A stretch of DNA of 64,000 nt from Trichomonas vaginalis G3 (GCF_026262505.1 NC_067207.1:25326082-25390081), one strand, 5' to 3'. Positions 11,477-24,537 are shown, numbered from the stretch's first letter. Translations and numbers: made by a program. Notes: generated from the letters alone by a model not told the origin.

Positions 11477-13144
11477 TTATTTTCTCAGCCAAAGAATAAT
11501 AACGACTACCGCAACAACAACAGCAATGACAGCTAAGACACAGAGAACTGCAACAAGGGCGGTCTTCTTTTTAGCTTCCTTTGTAGCAATCTTTCCTGTT
11601 GCAGAATCACTTGCGATAACATCTTGATAGATGTTGATATTTGTTAATTTTTCAGAGGATTCGGTTGGTGTTGTGACTACGATCTTGATTTCGGCTGTTG
11701 TGTTTGTTTCTGTTGTTGGGATGGTGAAATCAAGTGGAACTCTGACTAATCCTGCATCGTTAGTTGATGTGATCGTCTTCTTGACTTTATCGTTGTAGAA
11801 CAGAGAAACAGTGAACTTGTTATCGAAGTTTGTATCTGGATCATTGATGACAGCTGTGAAGTTGACCTTGTCGCCTTTGTTGTATGTGGCATTAAGTTTT
11901 GGTTCGAAATAGATTGTGAGAACTGTGTTATTCTTGATTGTGATTGTGAACTTCTTTGTTCCAATCTTCTTGCCATCTGTAGCTGTGACTTTGACTTCAT
12001 ATTCACCTGCTGCTGTGTCTTTTGGAACTTTGAATTTGAATGTCTTAAGATCTTTGCTGTTTGCAACTTCTTGTGTTGCAACTTCTGCATTGTTGAAGAA
12101 AACCTTTGCTGTGAGTGGTTTATCACCTGAATCTTGATCGTAGACTGAAGCCAAGAAAGAAACTTCAGAATCTGGAATGTAATATAGGTATTCAGATGGA
12201 ACAATGTATAACTTTGGTCTATAATTTGGTGGAACAACTGTAATTGTGAATTCTTCATAAAGCAATGAGCCAAGACCATTAGTATATGTGTAAACATATA
12301 ATGTGTACTTTCCAAGTTCTGTTGGTGGTGTGATTGACACATCAAAATCCATACTTGTTTGTTTTTCTGAAACTGTAAATTTGCCAAGGCTGCCATATTT
12401 GATTATCTTATCTTTTGAATCATGAATTTCCCAACCTGCTTCTACCGTGTATGGTTCAACTAAGAAATAAAAACTTCCCTTTACTTGAATTACTTCAGTG
12501 GAATCTGTTTCTTCTGAAATCAGAGATTTATCAAGTTTAAGTAATGGCGGTTGATATGTCTCTTCATAAAACATGTAAGAAAGTGTGATAGACTTTCCTG
12601 GTTGGATATACTTGTTGAGCCATGAGAATGAGATCCATTGAATTTCAGGAAATCCAGAGTCGTATTCTAAAATTTTCTCATTGTTCGTGAAGAATCTTGG
12701 CTCAGGTTCTATTCCAAAGTCTTGGGCACTGATATCTGTAACCCAAGGATGATTTTGCAGAACTAGTGTCAGATCATTTGTTTGATCCCACCAAAGATAA
12801 TAACCAAAGTTTGTAAGGGATGATGCTTCAACATTATCTATAGAATCTTTTAAATTCAATGCTGTGCAAAGGTCAATTTTCTTTTCCGTTGAGCCTTTGT
12901 TGGTAATTGTCTGTGAAATAATAACATAATCTGAATTTTCATCATTATAAATTTCAACGGAGTAGCCTAAATCAGTGGCTTCTTTAATGTTTTTTGTAAC
13001 ACCATCTATTCTGACTTTTGTATAAGGTTCTTTAATTATTTCATAATTCTCCCTTCCGTCCTTATCATAAATCATGTACGAATTATCCCCAACAACTTTG
13101 CCTGAAACTGAAAGAGAAAGTTGTGCAAGTAATATGGAAAACAT
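11477..13144 (-). CDS. Single-pass surface protein, array copy c4
   Basis: 555 residues, identical in translation to c2 and c3. The leader carries the 7-A variant, which lengthens the 5' UTR by one base; coding is otherwise unchanged. An unrelated minus-strand frame starting upstream at 13254 opens only because of that extra base and is not considered a gene. Confidence 0.9.
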   Translation of the reverse strand: MFSILLAQLSLSVSGKVVGDNSYMIYDKDGRENYEIIKEPYTKVRIDGVTKNIKEATDLGYSVEIYNDENSDYVIISQTITNKGSTEKKIDLCTALNLKDSIDNVEASSLTNFGYYLWWDQTNDLTLVLQNHPWVTDISAQDFGIEPEPRFFTNNEKILEYDSGFPEIQWISFSWLNKYIQPGKSITLSYMFYEETYQPPLLKLDKSLISEETDSTEVIQVKGSFYFLVEPYTVEAGWEIHDSKDKIIKYGSLGKFTVSEKQTSMDFDVSITPPTELGKYTLYVYTYTNGLGSLLYEEFTITVVPPNYRPKLYIVPSEYLYYIPDSEVSFLASVYDQDSGDKPLTAKVFFNNAEVATQEVANSKDLKTFKFKVPKDTAAGEYEVKVTATDGKKIGTKKFTITIKNNTVLTIYFEPKLNATYNKGDKVNFTAVINDPDTNFDNKFTVSLFYNDKVKKTITSTNDAGLVRVPLDFTIPTTETNTTAEIKIVVTTPTESSEKLTNINIYQDVIASDSATGKIATKEAKKKTALVAVLCVLAVIAVVVAVVVIILWLRK

Positions 13145-14087
13145 TTAAAAAAATGGTAAAATGATTTTATAAAAGTATTCAAATATAAATATTTCAGAAA
13201 CATTTTGAGTCGTTTTTCAAAGTCATCTATACATATGAATCGATAATATTTCATATTATTATACCTTATGATTGATTTTCTATAGTTATAATCACCTTGT
13301 ATAATGTCAAGATGATCCTCTCAATTTTTTGTGAAAAAATAAAAAATAAAAAAGCTATAAAATTGAAAGTTCTTTGCCCAATGTCAGTTCAAATAAAAAA
13401 TGCTCAATTTGATTTAATAACTAAAAATAATAGATGCAAATCTGAATGACTACTTATTATCTGTGTCAAATTTAATGATTGAGTTTATTTATTCATTCGA
13501 AAATTCCAGTTCAATATATAATTTTAAAAATTTCACATTAATTATGTATGTCAGAAATTTTGAAATAATCTGACATTCTACTTCTTGTCATTTATTTTTA
13601 GCCATGAAAATTGAACTATAATTCCTGTATATACACATCCATATGTCATTATATATTGATGGACCCTTGATGATAATGTCAAGAAAAACGAATAAATCTG
13701 ATGAGTAATGAGACAAAATAACTGTTTTTTTAGCTGGCAGATTTTTTATAGTAACAAACGGGAGTCATTATTCATTCTCCTTTATTTTTGAGATGGGAAG
13801 ATATCATTGCAGCATTATATACTCATCAATTGGTAACTTATGTTATGGGATCATTTGAAAAAAAATTTATTAGTAATGTTTATTAATTAGATGCTTCATT
13901 TATAAAAAAGCTTGTCTTGTTCTATGATCTTTATTCCAAGTTGGCAATTAAGATTTAGTTGCACAACAAGAATTTCACATGAAAAACAATCCTAGATTGA
14001 GTAATTTCAACTTGTTGAAAGATAATTTATAAGTAATTTTAAAAAGTGTGTTTAAAGCATAAAATTTAATTTATTCTCCGAATTTTT

Positions 14088-15755
14088 TTATTTTCTCAGC
14101 CAAAGAATAATAACGACTACCGCAACAACAACAGCAATGACAGCTAAGACACAGAGAACTGCAACAAGGGCGGTCTTCTTTTTAGCTTCCTTTGTAGCAA
14201 TCTTTCCTGTTGCAGAATCACTTGCGATAACATCTTGATAGATGTTGATATTTGTTAATTTTTCAGAGGATTCGGTTGGTGTTGTGACTACGATCTTGAT
14301 TTCGGCTGTTGTGTTTGTTTCTGTTGTTGGGATGGTGAAATCAAGTGGAACTCTGACTAATCCTGCATCGTTAGTTGATGTGATCGTCTTCTTGACTTTA
14401 TCGTTGTAGAACAGAGAAACAGTGAACTTGTTATCGAAGTTTGTATCTGGATCATTGATGACAGCTGTGAAGTTGACCTTGTCGCCTTTGTTGTATGTGG
14501 CATTAAGTTTTGGTTCGAAATAGATTGTGAGAACTGTGTTATTCTTGATTGTGATTGTGAACTTCTTTGTTCCAATCTTCTTGCCATCTGTAGCTGTGAC
14601 TTTGACTTCATATTCACCTGCTGCTGTGTCTTTTGGAACTTTGAATTTGAATGTCTTAAGATCTTTGCTGTTTGCAACTTCTTGTGTTGCAACTTCTGCA
14701 TTGTTGAAGAAAACCTTTGCTGTGAGTGGTTTATCACCTGAATCTTGATCGTAGACTGAAGCCAAGAAAGAAACTTCAGAATCTGGAATGTAATATAGGT
14801 ATTCAGATGGAACAATGTATAACTTTGGTCTATAATTTGGTGGAACAACTGTAATTGTGAATTCTTCATAAAGCAATGAGCCAAGACCATTAGTATATGT
14901 GTAAACATATAATGTGTACTTTCCAAGTTCTGTTGGTGGTGTGATTGACACATCAAAATCCATACTTGTTTGTTTTTCTGAAACTGTAAATTTGCCAAGG
15001 CTGCCATATTTGATTATCTTATCTTTTGAATCATGAATTTCCCAACCTGCTTCTACCGTGTATGGTTCAACTAAGAAATAAAAACTTCCCTTTACTTGAA
15101 TTACTTCAGTGGAATCTGTTTCTTCTGAAATCAGAGATTTATCAAGTTTAAGTAATGGCGGTTGATATGTCTCTTCATAAAACATGTAAGAAAGTGTGAT
15201 AGACTTTCCTGGTTGGATATACTTGTTGAGCCATGAGAATGAGATCCATTGAATTTCAGGAAATCCAGAGTCGTATTCTAAAATTTTCTCATTGTTCGTG
15301 AAGAATCTTGGCTCAGGTTCTATTCCAAAGTCTTGGGCACTGATATCTGTAACCCAAGGATGATTTTGCAGAACTAGTGTCAGATCATTTGTTTGATCCC
15401 ACCAAAGATAATAACCAAAGTTTGTAAGGGATGATGCTTCAACATTATCTATAGAATCTTTTAAATTCAATGCTGTGCAAAGGTCAATTTTCTTTTCCGT
15501 TGAGCCTTTGTTGGTAATTGTCTGTGAAATAATAACATAATCTGAATTTTCATCATTATAAATTTCAACGGAGTAGCCTAAATCAGTGGCTTCTTTAATG
15601 TTTTTTGTAACACCATCTATTCTGACTTTTGTATAAGGTTCTTTAATTATTTCATAATTCTCCCTTCCGTCCTTATCATAAATCATGTACGAATTATCCC
15701 CAACAACTTTGCCTGAAACTGAAAGAGAAAGTTGTGCAAGTAATATGGAAAACAT
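14088..15755 (-). CDS. Single-pass surface protein, array copy c5
   Basis: 555 residues, identical in translation to c2. The leader has 6 A. The unit begins 2,611 bp after the previous one because of the longer A-run in c4. Confidence 0.9.
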   Translation of the reverse strand: MFSILLAQLSLSVSGKVVGDNSYMIYDKDGRENYEIIKEPYTKVRIDGVTKNIKEATDLGYSVEIYNDENSDYVIISQTITNKGSTEKKIDLCTALNLKDSIDNVEASSLTNFGYYLWWDQTNDLTLVLQNHPWVTDISAQDFGIEPEPRFFTNNEKILEYDSGFPEIQWISFSWLNKYIQPGKSITLSYMFYEETYQPPLLKLDKSLISEETDSTEVIQVKGSFYFLVEPYTVEAGWEIHDSKDKIIKYGSLGKFTVSEKQTSMDFDVSITPPTELGKYTLYVYTYTNGLGSLLYEEFTITVVPPNYRPKLYIVPSEYLYYIPDSEVSFLASVYDQDSGDKPLTAKVFFNNAEVATQEVANSKDLKTFKFKVPKDTAAGEYEVKVTATDGKKIGTKKFTITIKNNTVLTIYFEPKLNATYNKGDKVNFTAVINDPDTNFDNKFTVSLFYNDKVKKTITSTNDAGLVRVPLDFTIPTTETNTTAEIKIVVTTPTESSEKLTNINIYQDVIASDSATGKIATKEAKKKTALVAVLCVLAVIAVVVAVVVIILWLRK

Positions 15756-16697
15756 TTAAAAAATGGTAAAATGATTTTATAAAAGTATTCAAATATAAAT
15801 ATTTCAGAAACATTTTGAGTCGTTTTTCAAAGTCATCTATACATATGAATCGATAATATTTCATATTATTATACCTTATGATTGATTTTCTATAGTTATA
15901 ATCACCTTGTATAATGTCAAGATGATCCTCTCAATTTTTTGTGAAAAAATAAAAAATAAAAAAGCTATAAAATTGAAAGTTCTTTGCCCAATGTCAGTTC
16001 AAATAAAAAATGCTCAATTTGATTTAATAACTAAAAATAATAGATGCAAATCTGAATGACTACTTATTATCTGTGTCAAATTTAATGATTGAGTTTATTT
16101 ATTCATTCGAAAATTCCAGTTCAATATATAATTTTAAAAATTTCACATTAATTATGTATGTCAGAAATTTTGAAATAATCTGACATTCTACTTCTTGTCA
16201 TTTATTTTTAGCCATGAAAATTGAACTATAATTCCTGTATATACACATCCATATGTCATTATATATTGATGGACCCTTGATGATAATGTCAAGAAAAACG
16301 AATAAATCTGATGAGTAATGAGACAAAATAACTGTTTTTTTAGCTGGCAGATTTTTTATAGTAACAAACGGGAGTCATTATTCATTCTCCTTTATTTTTG
16401 AGATGGGAAGATATCATTGCAGCATTATATACTCATCAATTGGTAACTTATGTTATGGGATCATTTGAAAAAAAATTTATTAGTAATGTTTATTAATTAG
16501 ATGCTTCATTTATAAAAAAGCTTGTCTTGTTCTATGATCTTTATTCCAAGTTGGCAATTAAGATTTAGTTGCACAACAAGAATTTCACATGAAAAACAAT
16601 CCTAGATTGAGTAATTTCAACTTGTTGAAAGATAATTTATAAGTAATTTTAAAAAGTGTGTTTAAAGCATAAAATTTAATTTATTCTCCGAATTTTT

Positions 16698-18365
16698 TTA
16701 TTTTCTCAGCCAAAGAATAATAACGACTACCGCAACAACAACAGCAATGACAGCTAAGACACAGAGAACTGCAACAAGGGCGGTCTTCTTTTTAGCTTCC
16801 TTTGTAGCAATCTTTCCTGTTGCAGAATCACTTGCGATAACATCTTGATAGATGTTGATATTTGTTAATTTTTCAGAGGATTCGGTTGGTGTTGTGACTA
16901 CGATCTTGATTTCGGCTGTTGTGTTTGTTTCTGTTGTTGGGATGGTGAAATCAAGTGGAACTCTGACTAATCCTGCATCGTTAGTTGATGTGATCGTCTT
17001 CTTGACTTTATCGTTGTAGAACAGAGAAACAGTGAACTTGTTATCGAAGTTTGTATCTGGATCATTGATGACAGCTGTGAAGTTGACCTTGTCGCCTTTG
17101 TTGTATGTGGCATTAAGTTTTGGTTCGAAATAGATTGTGAGAACTGTGTTATTCTTGATTGTGATTGTGAACTTCTTTGTTCCAATCTTCTTGCCATCTG
17201 TAGCTGTGACTTTGACTTCATATTCACCTGCTGCTGTGTCTTTTGGAACTTTGAATTTGAATGTCTTAAGATCTTTGCTGTTTGCAACTTCTTGTGTTGC
17301 AACTTCTGCATTGTTGAAGAAAACCTTTGCTGTGAGTGGTTTATCACCTGAATCTTGATCGTAGACTGAAGCCAAGAAAGAAACTTCAGAATCTGGAATG
17401 TAATATAGGTATTCAGATGGAACAATGTATAACTTTGGTCTATAATTTGGTGGAACAACTGTAATTGTGAATTCTTCATAAAGCAATGAGCCAAGACCAT
17501 TAGTATATGTGTAAACATATAATGTGTACTTTCCAAGTTCTGTTGGTGGTGTGATTGACACATCAAAATCCATACTTGTTTGTTTTTCTGAAACTGTAAA
17601 TTTGCCAAGGCTGCCATATTTGATTATCTTATCTTTTGAATCATGAATTTCCCAACCTGCTTCTACCGTGTATGGTTCAACTAAGAAATAAAAACTTCCC
17701 TTTACTTGAATTACTTCAGTGGAATCTGTTTCTTCTGAAATCAGAGATTTATCAAGTTTAAGTAATGGCGGTTGATATGTCTCTTCATAAAACATGTAAG
17801 AAAGTGTGATAGACTTTCCTGGTTGGATATACTTGTTGAGCCATGAGAATGAGATCCATTGAATTTCAGGAAATCCAGAGTCGTATTCTAAAATTTTCTC
17901 ATTGTTCGTGAAGAATCTTGGCTCAGGTTCTATTCCAAAGTCTTGGGCACTGATATCTGTAACCCAAGGATGATTTTGCAGAACTAGTGTCAGATCATTT
18001 GTTTGATCCCACCAAAGATAATAACCAAAGTTTGTAAGGGATGATGCTTCAACATTATCTATAGAATCTTTTAAATTCAATGCTGTGCAAAGGTCAATTT
18101 TCTTTTCCGTTGAGCCTTTGTTGGTAATTGTCTGTGAAATAATAACATAATCTGAATTTTCATCATTATAAATTTCAACGGAGTAGCCTAAATCAGTGGC
18201 TTCTTTAATGTTTTTTGTAACACCATCTATTCTGACTTTTGTATAAGGTTCTTTAATTATTTCATAATTCTCCCTTCCGTCCTTATCATAAATCATGTAC
18301 GAATTATCCCCAACAACTTTGCCTGAAACTGAAAGAGAAAGTTGTGCAAGTAATATGGAAAACAT
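16698..18365 (-). CDS. Single-pass surface protein, array copy c6
   Basis: 555 residues, identical in translation to c2. The leader has the 7-A variant as in c4. Flanking spacers are the standard array spacer. Confidence 0.9.
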   Translation of the reverse strand: MFSILLAQLSLSVSGKVVGDNSYMIYDKDGRENYEIIKEPYTKVRIDGVTKNIKEATDLGYSVEIYNDENSDYVIISQTITNKGSTEKKIDLCTALNLKDSIDNVEASSLTNFGYYLWWDQTNDLTLVLQNHPWVTDISAQDFGIEPEPRFFTNNEKILEYDSGFPEIQWISFSWLNKYIQPGKSITLSYMFYEETYQPPLLKLDKSLISEETDSTEVIQVKGSFYFLVEPYTVEAGWEIHDSKDKIIKYGSLGKFTVSEKQTSMDFDVSITPPTELGKYTLYVYTYTNGLGSLLYEEFTITVVPPNYRPKLYIVPSEYLYYIPDSEVSFLASVYDQDSGDKPLTAKVFFNNAEVATQEVANSKDLKTFKFKVPKDTAAGEYEVKVTATDGKKIGTKKFTITIKNNTVLTIYFEPKLNATYNKGDKVNFTAVINDPDTNFDNKFTVSLFYNDKVKKTITSTNDAGLVRVPLDFTIPTTETNTTAEIKIVVTTPTESSEKLTNINIYQDVIASDSATGKIATKEAKKKTALVAVLCVLAVIAVVVAVVVIILWLRK

Positions 18366-19308
18366 TTAAAAAAATGGTAAAATGATTTTATAAAAGTATT
18401 CAAATATAAATATTTCAGAAACATTTTGAGTCGTTTTTCAAAGTCATCTATACATATGAATCGATAATATTTCATATTATTATACCTTATGATTGATTTT
18501 CTATAGTTATAATCACCTTGTATAATGTCAAGATGATCCTCTCAATTTTTTGTGAAAAAATAAAAAATAAAAAAGCTATAAAATTGAAAGTTCTTTGCCC
18601 AATGTCAGTTCAAATAAAAAATGCTCAATTTGATTTAATAACTAAAAATAATAGATGCAAATCTGAATGACTACTTATTATCTGTGTCAAATTTAATGAT
18701 TGAGTTTATTTATTCATTCGAAAATTCCAGTTCAATATATAATTTTAAAAATTTCACATTAATTATGTATGTCAGAAATTTTGAAATAATCTGACATTCT
18801 ACTTCTTGTCATTTATTTTTAGCCATGAAAATTGAACTATAATTCCTGTATATACACATCCATATGTCATTATATATTGATGGACCCTTGATGATAATGT
18901 CAAGAAAAACGAATAAATCTGATGAGTAATGAGACAAAATAACTGTTTTTTTAGCTGGCAGATTTTTTATAGTAACAAACGGGAGTCATTATTCATTCTC
19001 CTTTATTTTTGAGATGGGAAGATATCATTGCAGCATTATATACTCATCAATTGGTAACTTATGTTATGGGATCATTTGAAAAAAAATTTATTAGTAATGT
19101 TTATTAATTAGATGCTTCATTTATAAAAAAGCTTGTCTTGTTCTATGATCTTTATTCCAAGTTGGCAATTAAGATTTAGTTGCACAACAAGAATTTCACA
19201 TGAAAAACAATCCTAGATTGAGTAATTTCAACTTGTTGAAAGATAATTTATAAGTAATTTTAAAAAGTGTGTTTAAAGCATAAAATTTAATTTATTCTCC
19301 GAATTTTT

Positions 19309-20975
19309 TTATTTTCTCAGCCAAAGAATAATAACGACTACCGCAACAACAACAGCAATGACAGCTAAGACACAGAGAACTGCAACAAGGGCGGTCTTCT
19401 TTTTAGCTTCCTTTGTAGCAATCTTTCCTGTTGCAGAATCACTTGCGATAACATCTTGATAGATGTTGATATTTGTTAATTTTTCAGAGGATTCGGTTGG
19501 TGTTGTGACTACGATCTTGATTTCGGCTGTTGTGTTTGTTTCTGTTGTTGGGATGGTGAAATCAAGTGGAACTCTGACTAATCCTGCATCGTTAGTTGAT
19601 GTGATCGTCTTCTTGACTTTATCGTTGTAGAACAGAGAAACAGTGAACTTGTTATCGAAGTTTGTATCTGGATCATTGATGACAGCTGTGAAGTTGACCT
19701 TGTCGCCTTTGTTGTATGTGGCATTAAGTTTTGGTTCGAAAAGATTGTGAGAACTGTGTTATTCTTGATTGTGATTGTGAACTTCTTTGTTCCAATCTTC
19801 TTGCCATCTGTAGCTGTGACTTTGACTTCATATTCACCTGCTGCTGTGTCTTTTGGAACTTTGAATTTGAATGTCTTAAGATCTTTGCTGTTTGCAACTT
19901 CTTGTGTTGCAACTTCTGCATTGTTGAAGAAAACCTTTGCTGTGAGTGGTTTATCACCTGAATCTTGATCGTAGACTGAAGCCAAGAAAGAAACTTCAGA
20001 ATCTGGAATGTAATATAGGTATTCAGATGGAACAATGTATAACTTTGGTCTATAATTTGGTGGAACAACTGTAATTGTGAATTCTTCATAAAGCAATGAG
20101 CCAAGACCATTAGTATATGTGTAAACATATAATGTGTACTTTCCAAGTTCTGTTGGTGGTGTGATTGACACATCAAAATCCATACTTGTTTGTTTTTCTG
20201 AAACTGTAAATTTGCCAAGGCTGCCATATTTGATTATCTTATCTTTTGAATCATGAATTTCCCAACCTGCTTCTACCGTGTATGGTTCAACTAAGAAATA
20301 AAAACTTCCCTTTACTTGAATTACTTCAGTGGAATCTGTTTCTTCTGAAATCAGAGATTTATCAAGTTTAAGTAATGGCGGTTGATATGTCTCTTCATAA
20401 AACATGTAAGAAAGTGTGATAGACTTTCCTGGTTGGATATACTTGTTGAGCCATGAGAATGAGATCCATTGAATTTCAGGAAATCCAGAGTCGTATTCTA
20501 AAATTTTCTCATTGTTCGTGAAGAATCTTGGCTCAGGTTCTATTCCAAAGTCTTGGGCACTGATATCTGTAACCCAAGGATGATTTTGCAGAACTAGTGT
20601 CAGATCATTTGTTTGATCCCACCAAAGATAATAACCAAAGTTTGTAAGGGATGATGCTTCAACATTATCTATAGAATCTTTTAAATTCAATGCTGTGCAA
20701 AGGTCAATTTTCTTTTCCGTTGAGCCTTTGTTGGTAATTGTCTGTGAAATAATAACATAATCTGAATTTTCATCATTATAAATTTCAACGGAGTAGCCTA
20801 AATCAGTGGCTTCTTTAATGTTTTTTGTAACACCATCTATTCTGACTTTTGTATAAGGTTCTTTAATTATTTCATAATTCTCCCTTCCGTCCTTATCATA
20901 AATCATGTACGAATTATCCCCAACAACTTTGCCTGAAACTGAAAGAGAAAGTTGTGCAAGTAATATGGAAAACAT
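19309..20975 (-). pseudogene. Surface-protein copy c7, one-base deletion in the third Ig-like domain
   Basis: Identical to the other array copies except that the T of GAAATAGATTG is missing at about 19740, giving 1,667 rather than 1,668 nt. Translation follows the family to ...NNTVLTI and then runs into an unrelated frame, ending at 19578 (465 residues). It would lose the third Ig-like domain and the membrane helix, so a product would be secreted or degraded. The downstream coding sequence is intact in its own frame. This is either a very fresh pseudogene or a residual assembly error. Confidence 0.85.
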
Positions 20976-21917
20976 TTAAAAAATGGTAAAATGATTTTAT
21001 AAAAGTATTCAAATATAAATATTTCAGAAACATTTTGAGTCGTTTTTCAAAGTCATCTATACATATGAATCGATAATATTTCATATTATTATACCTTATG
21101 ATTGATTTTCTATAGTTATAATCACCTTGTATAATGTCAAGATGATCCTCTCAATTTTTTGTGAAAAAATAAAAAATAAAAAAGCTATAAAATTGAAAGT
21201 TCTTTGCCCAATGTCAGTTCAAATAAAAAATGCTCAATTTGATTTAATAACTAAAAATAATAGATGCAAATCTGAATGACTACTTATTATCTGTGTCAAA
21301 TTTAATGATTGAGTTTATTTATTCATTCGAAAATTCCAGTTCAATATATAATTTTAAAAATTTCACATTAATTATGTATGTCAGAAATTTTGAAATAATC
21401 TGACATTCTACTTCTTGTCATTTATTTTTAGCCATGAAAATTGAACTATAATTCCTGTATATACACATCCATATGTCATTATATATTGATGGACCCTTGA
21501 TGATAATGTCAAGAAAAACGAATAAATCTGATGAGTAATGAGACAAAATAACTGTTTTTTTAGCTGGCAGATTTTTTATAGTAACAAACGGGAGTCATTA
21601 TTCATTCTCCTTTATTTTTGAGATGGGAAGATATCATTGCAGCATTATATACTCATCAATTGGTAACTTATGTTATGGGATCATTTGAAAAAAAATTTAT
21701 TAGTAATGTTTATTAATTAGATGCTTCATTTATAAAAAAGCTTGTCTTGTTCTATGATCTTTATTCCAAGTTGGCAATTAAGATTTAGTTGCACAACAAG
21801 AATTTCACATGAAAAACAATCCTAGATTGAGTAATTTCAACTTGTTGAAAGATAATTTATAAGTAATTTTAAAAAGTGTGTTTAAAGCATAAAATTTAAT
21901 TTATTCTCCGAATTTTT

Positions 21918-23594
21918 TTATTTTCTCAGCCAAAGAATAATAACGACTACCGCAACAACAACAGCAATGACAGCTAAGACACAGAGAACTGCAACAAGGG
22001 CGGTCTTCTTTTTAGCTTCCTTTGTAGCAATCTTTCCTGTTGCAGAATCACTTGCGATAACATCTTGATAGATGTTGATATTTGTTAATTTTTCAGAGGA
22101 TTCGGTTGGTGTTGTGACTACGATCTTGATTTCGGCTGTTGTGTTTGTTTCTGTTTGTTGCTGTTGTTGGATGGTGAAATCAAGTGGAACTCTGACTAAT
22201 CCTGCATCGTTAGTTGATGTGATCGTCTTCTTGACTTTATCGTTGTAGAACAGAGAAACAGTGAACTTGTTATCGAAGTTTGTATCTGGATCATTGATGA
22301 CAGCTGTGAAGTTGACCTTGTCGCCTTTGTTGTATGTGGCATTAAGTTTTGGTTCGAAATAGATTGTGAGAACTGTGTTATTCTTGATTGTGATTGTGAA
22401 CTTCTTTGTTCCAATCTTCTTGCCATCTGTAGCTGTGACTTTGACTTCATATTCACCTGCTGCTGTGTCTTTTGGAACTTTGAATTTGAATGTCTTAAGA
22501 TCTTTGCTGTTTGCAACTTCTTGTGTTGCAACTTCTGCATTGTTGAAGAAAACCTTTGCTGTGAGTGGTTTATCACCTGAATCTTGATCGTAGACTGAAG
22601 CCAAGAAAGAAACTTCAGAATCTGGAATGTAATATAGGTATTCAGATGGAACAATGTATAACTTTGGTCTATAATTTGGTGGAACAACTGTAATTGTGAA
22701 TTCTTCATAAAGCAATGAGCCAAGACCATTAGTATATGTGTAAACATATAATGTGTACTTTCCAAGTTCTGTTGGTGGTGTGATTGACACATCAAAATCC
22801 ATACTTGTTTGTTTTTCTGAAACTGTAAATTTGCCAAGGCTGCCATATTTGATTATCTTATCTTTTGAATCATGAATTTCCCAACCTGCTTCTACCGTGT
22901 ATGGTTCAACTAAGAAATAAAAACTTCCCTTTACTTGAATTACTTCAGTGGAATCTGTTTCTTCTGAAATCAGAGATTTATCAAGTTTAAGTAATGGCGG
23001 TTGATATGTCTCTTCATAAAACATGTAAGAAAGTGTGATAGACTTTCCTGGTTGGATATACTTGTTGAGCCATGAGAATGAGATCCATTGAATTTCAGGA
23101 AATCCAGAGTCGTATTCTAAAATTTTCTCATTGTTCGTGAAGAATCTTGGCTCAGGTTCTATTCCAAAGTCTTGGGCACTGATATCTGTAACCCAAGGAT
23201 GATTTTGCAGAACTAGTGTCAGATCATTTGTTTGATCCCACCAAAGATAATAACCAAAGTTTGTAAGGGATGATGCTTCAACATTATCTATAGAATCTTT
23301 TAAATTCAATGCTGTGCAAAGGTCAATTTTCTTTTCCGTTGAGCCTTTGTTGGTAATTGTCTGTGAAATAATAACATAATCTGAATTTTCATCATTATAA
23401 ATTTCAACGGAGTAGCCTAAATCAGTGGCTTCTTTAATGTTTTTTGTAACACCATCTATTCTGACTTTTGTATAAGGTTCTTTAATTATTTCATAATTCT
23501 CCCTTCCGTCCTTATCATAAATCATGTACGAATTATCCCCAACAACTTTGCCTGAAACTGAAAGAGAAAGTTGTGCAAGTAATATGGAAAACAT
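21918..23594 (-). CDS. Single-pass surface protein, array copy c8, Gln-rich linker variant
   Basis: 558 residues. It is identical to c2 except in the linker before the last Ig-like strands, where PTTETNTT is replaced by QQQQQTETNTT through a small rearrangement of a GTTGTT-type repeat (around 22150-22172). The frame is kept and the protein gains three residues. The leader has 7 A. It shows that the linker tolerates length change. Confidence 0.9.
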   Translation of the reverse strand: MFSILLAQLSLSVSGKVVGDNSYMIYDKDGRENYEIIKEPYTKVRIDGVTKNIKEATDLGYSVEIYNDENSDYVIISQTITNKGSTEKKIDLCTALNLKDSIDNVEASSLTNFGYYLWWDQTNDLTLVLQNHPWVTDISAQDFGIEPEPRFFTNNEKILEYDSGFPEIQWISFSWLNKYIQPGKSITLSYMFYEETYQPPLLKLDKSLISEETDSTEVIQVKGSFYFLVEPYTVEAGWEIHDSKDKIIKYGSLGKFTVSEKQTSMDFDVSITPPTELGKYTLYVYTYTNGLGSLLYEEFTITVVPPNYRPKLYIVPSEYLYYIPDSEVSFLASVYDQDSGDKPLTAKVFFNNAEVATQEVANSKDLKTFKFKVPKDTAAGEYEVKVTATDGKKIGTKKFTITIKNNTVLTIYFEPKLNATYNKGDKVNFTAVINDPDTNFDNKFTVSLFYNDKVKKTITSTNDAGLVRVPLDFTIQQQQQTETNTTAEIKIVVTTPTESSEKLTNINIYQDVIASDSATGKIATKEAKKKTALVAVLCVLAVIAVVVAVVVIILWLRK

Positions 23595-24537
23595 TTAAAA
23601 AAATGGTAAAATGATTTTATAAAAGTATTCAAATATAAATATTTCAGAAACATTTTGAGTCGTTTTTCAAAGTCATCTATACATATGAATCGATAATATT
23701 TCATATTATTATACCTTATGATTGATTTTCTATAGTTATAATCACCTTGTATAATGTCAAGATGATCCTCTCAATTTTTTGTGAAAAAATAAAAAATAAA
23801 AAAGCTATAAAATTGAAAGTTCTTTGCCCAATGTCAGTTCAAATAAAAAATGCTCAATTTGATTTAATAACTAAAAATAATAGATGCAAATCTGAATGAC
23901 TACTTATTATCTGTGTCAAATTTAATGATTGAGTTTATTTATTCATTCGAAAATTCCAGTTCAATATATAATTTTAAAAATTTCACATTAATTATGTATG
24001 TCAGAAATTTTGAAATAATCTGACATTCTACTTCTTGTCATTTATTTTTAGCCATGAAAATTGAACTATAATTCCTGTATATACACATCCATATGTCATT
24101 ATATATTGATGGACCCTTGATGATAATGTCAAGAAAAACGAATAAATCTGATGAGTAATGAGACAAAATAACTGTTTTTTTAGCTGGCAGATTTTTTATA
24201 GTAACAAACGGGAGTCATTATTCATTCTCCTTTATTTTTGAGATGGGAAGATATCATTGCAGCATTATATACTCATCAATTGGTAACTTATGTTATGGGA
24301 TCATTTGAAAAAAAATTTATTAGTAATGTTTATTAATTAGATGCTTCATTTATAAAAAAGCTTGTCTTGTTCTATGATCTTTATTCCAAGTTGGCAATTA
24401 AGATTTAGTTGCACAACAAGAATTTCACATGAAAAACAATCCTAGATTGAGTAATTTCAACTTGTTGAAAGATAATTTATAAGTAATTTTAAAAAGTGTG
24501 TTTAAAGCATAAAATTTAATTTATTCTCCGAATTTTT

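Noticed and set aside
13072-13254. 60-residue frames over the start of some array genes
   Set aside because: Present only in units with a 7-A leader; a by-product of one extra base.
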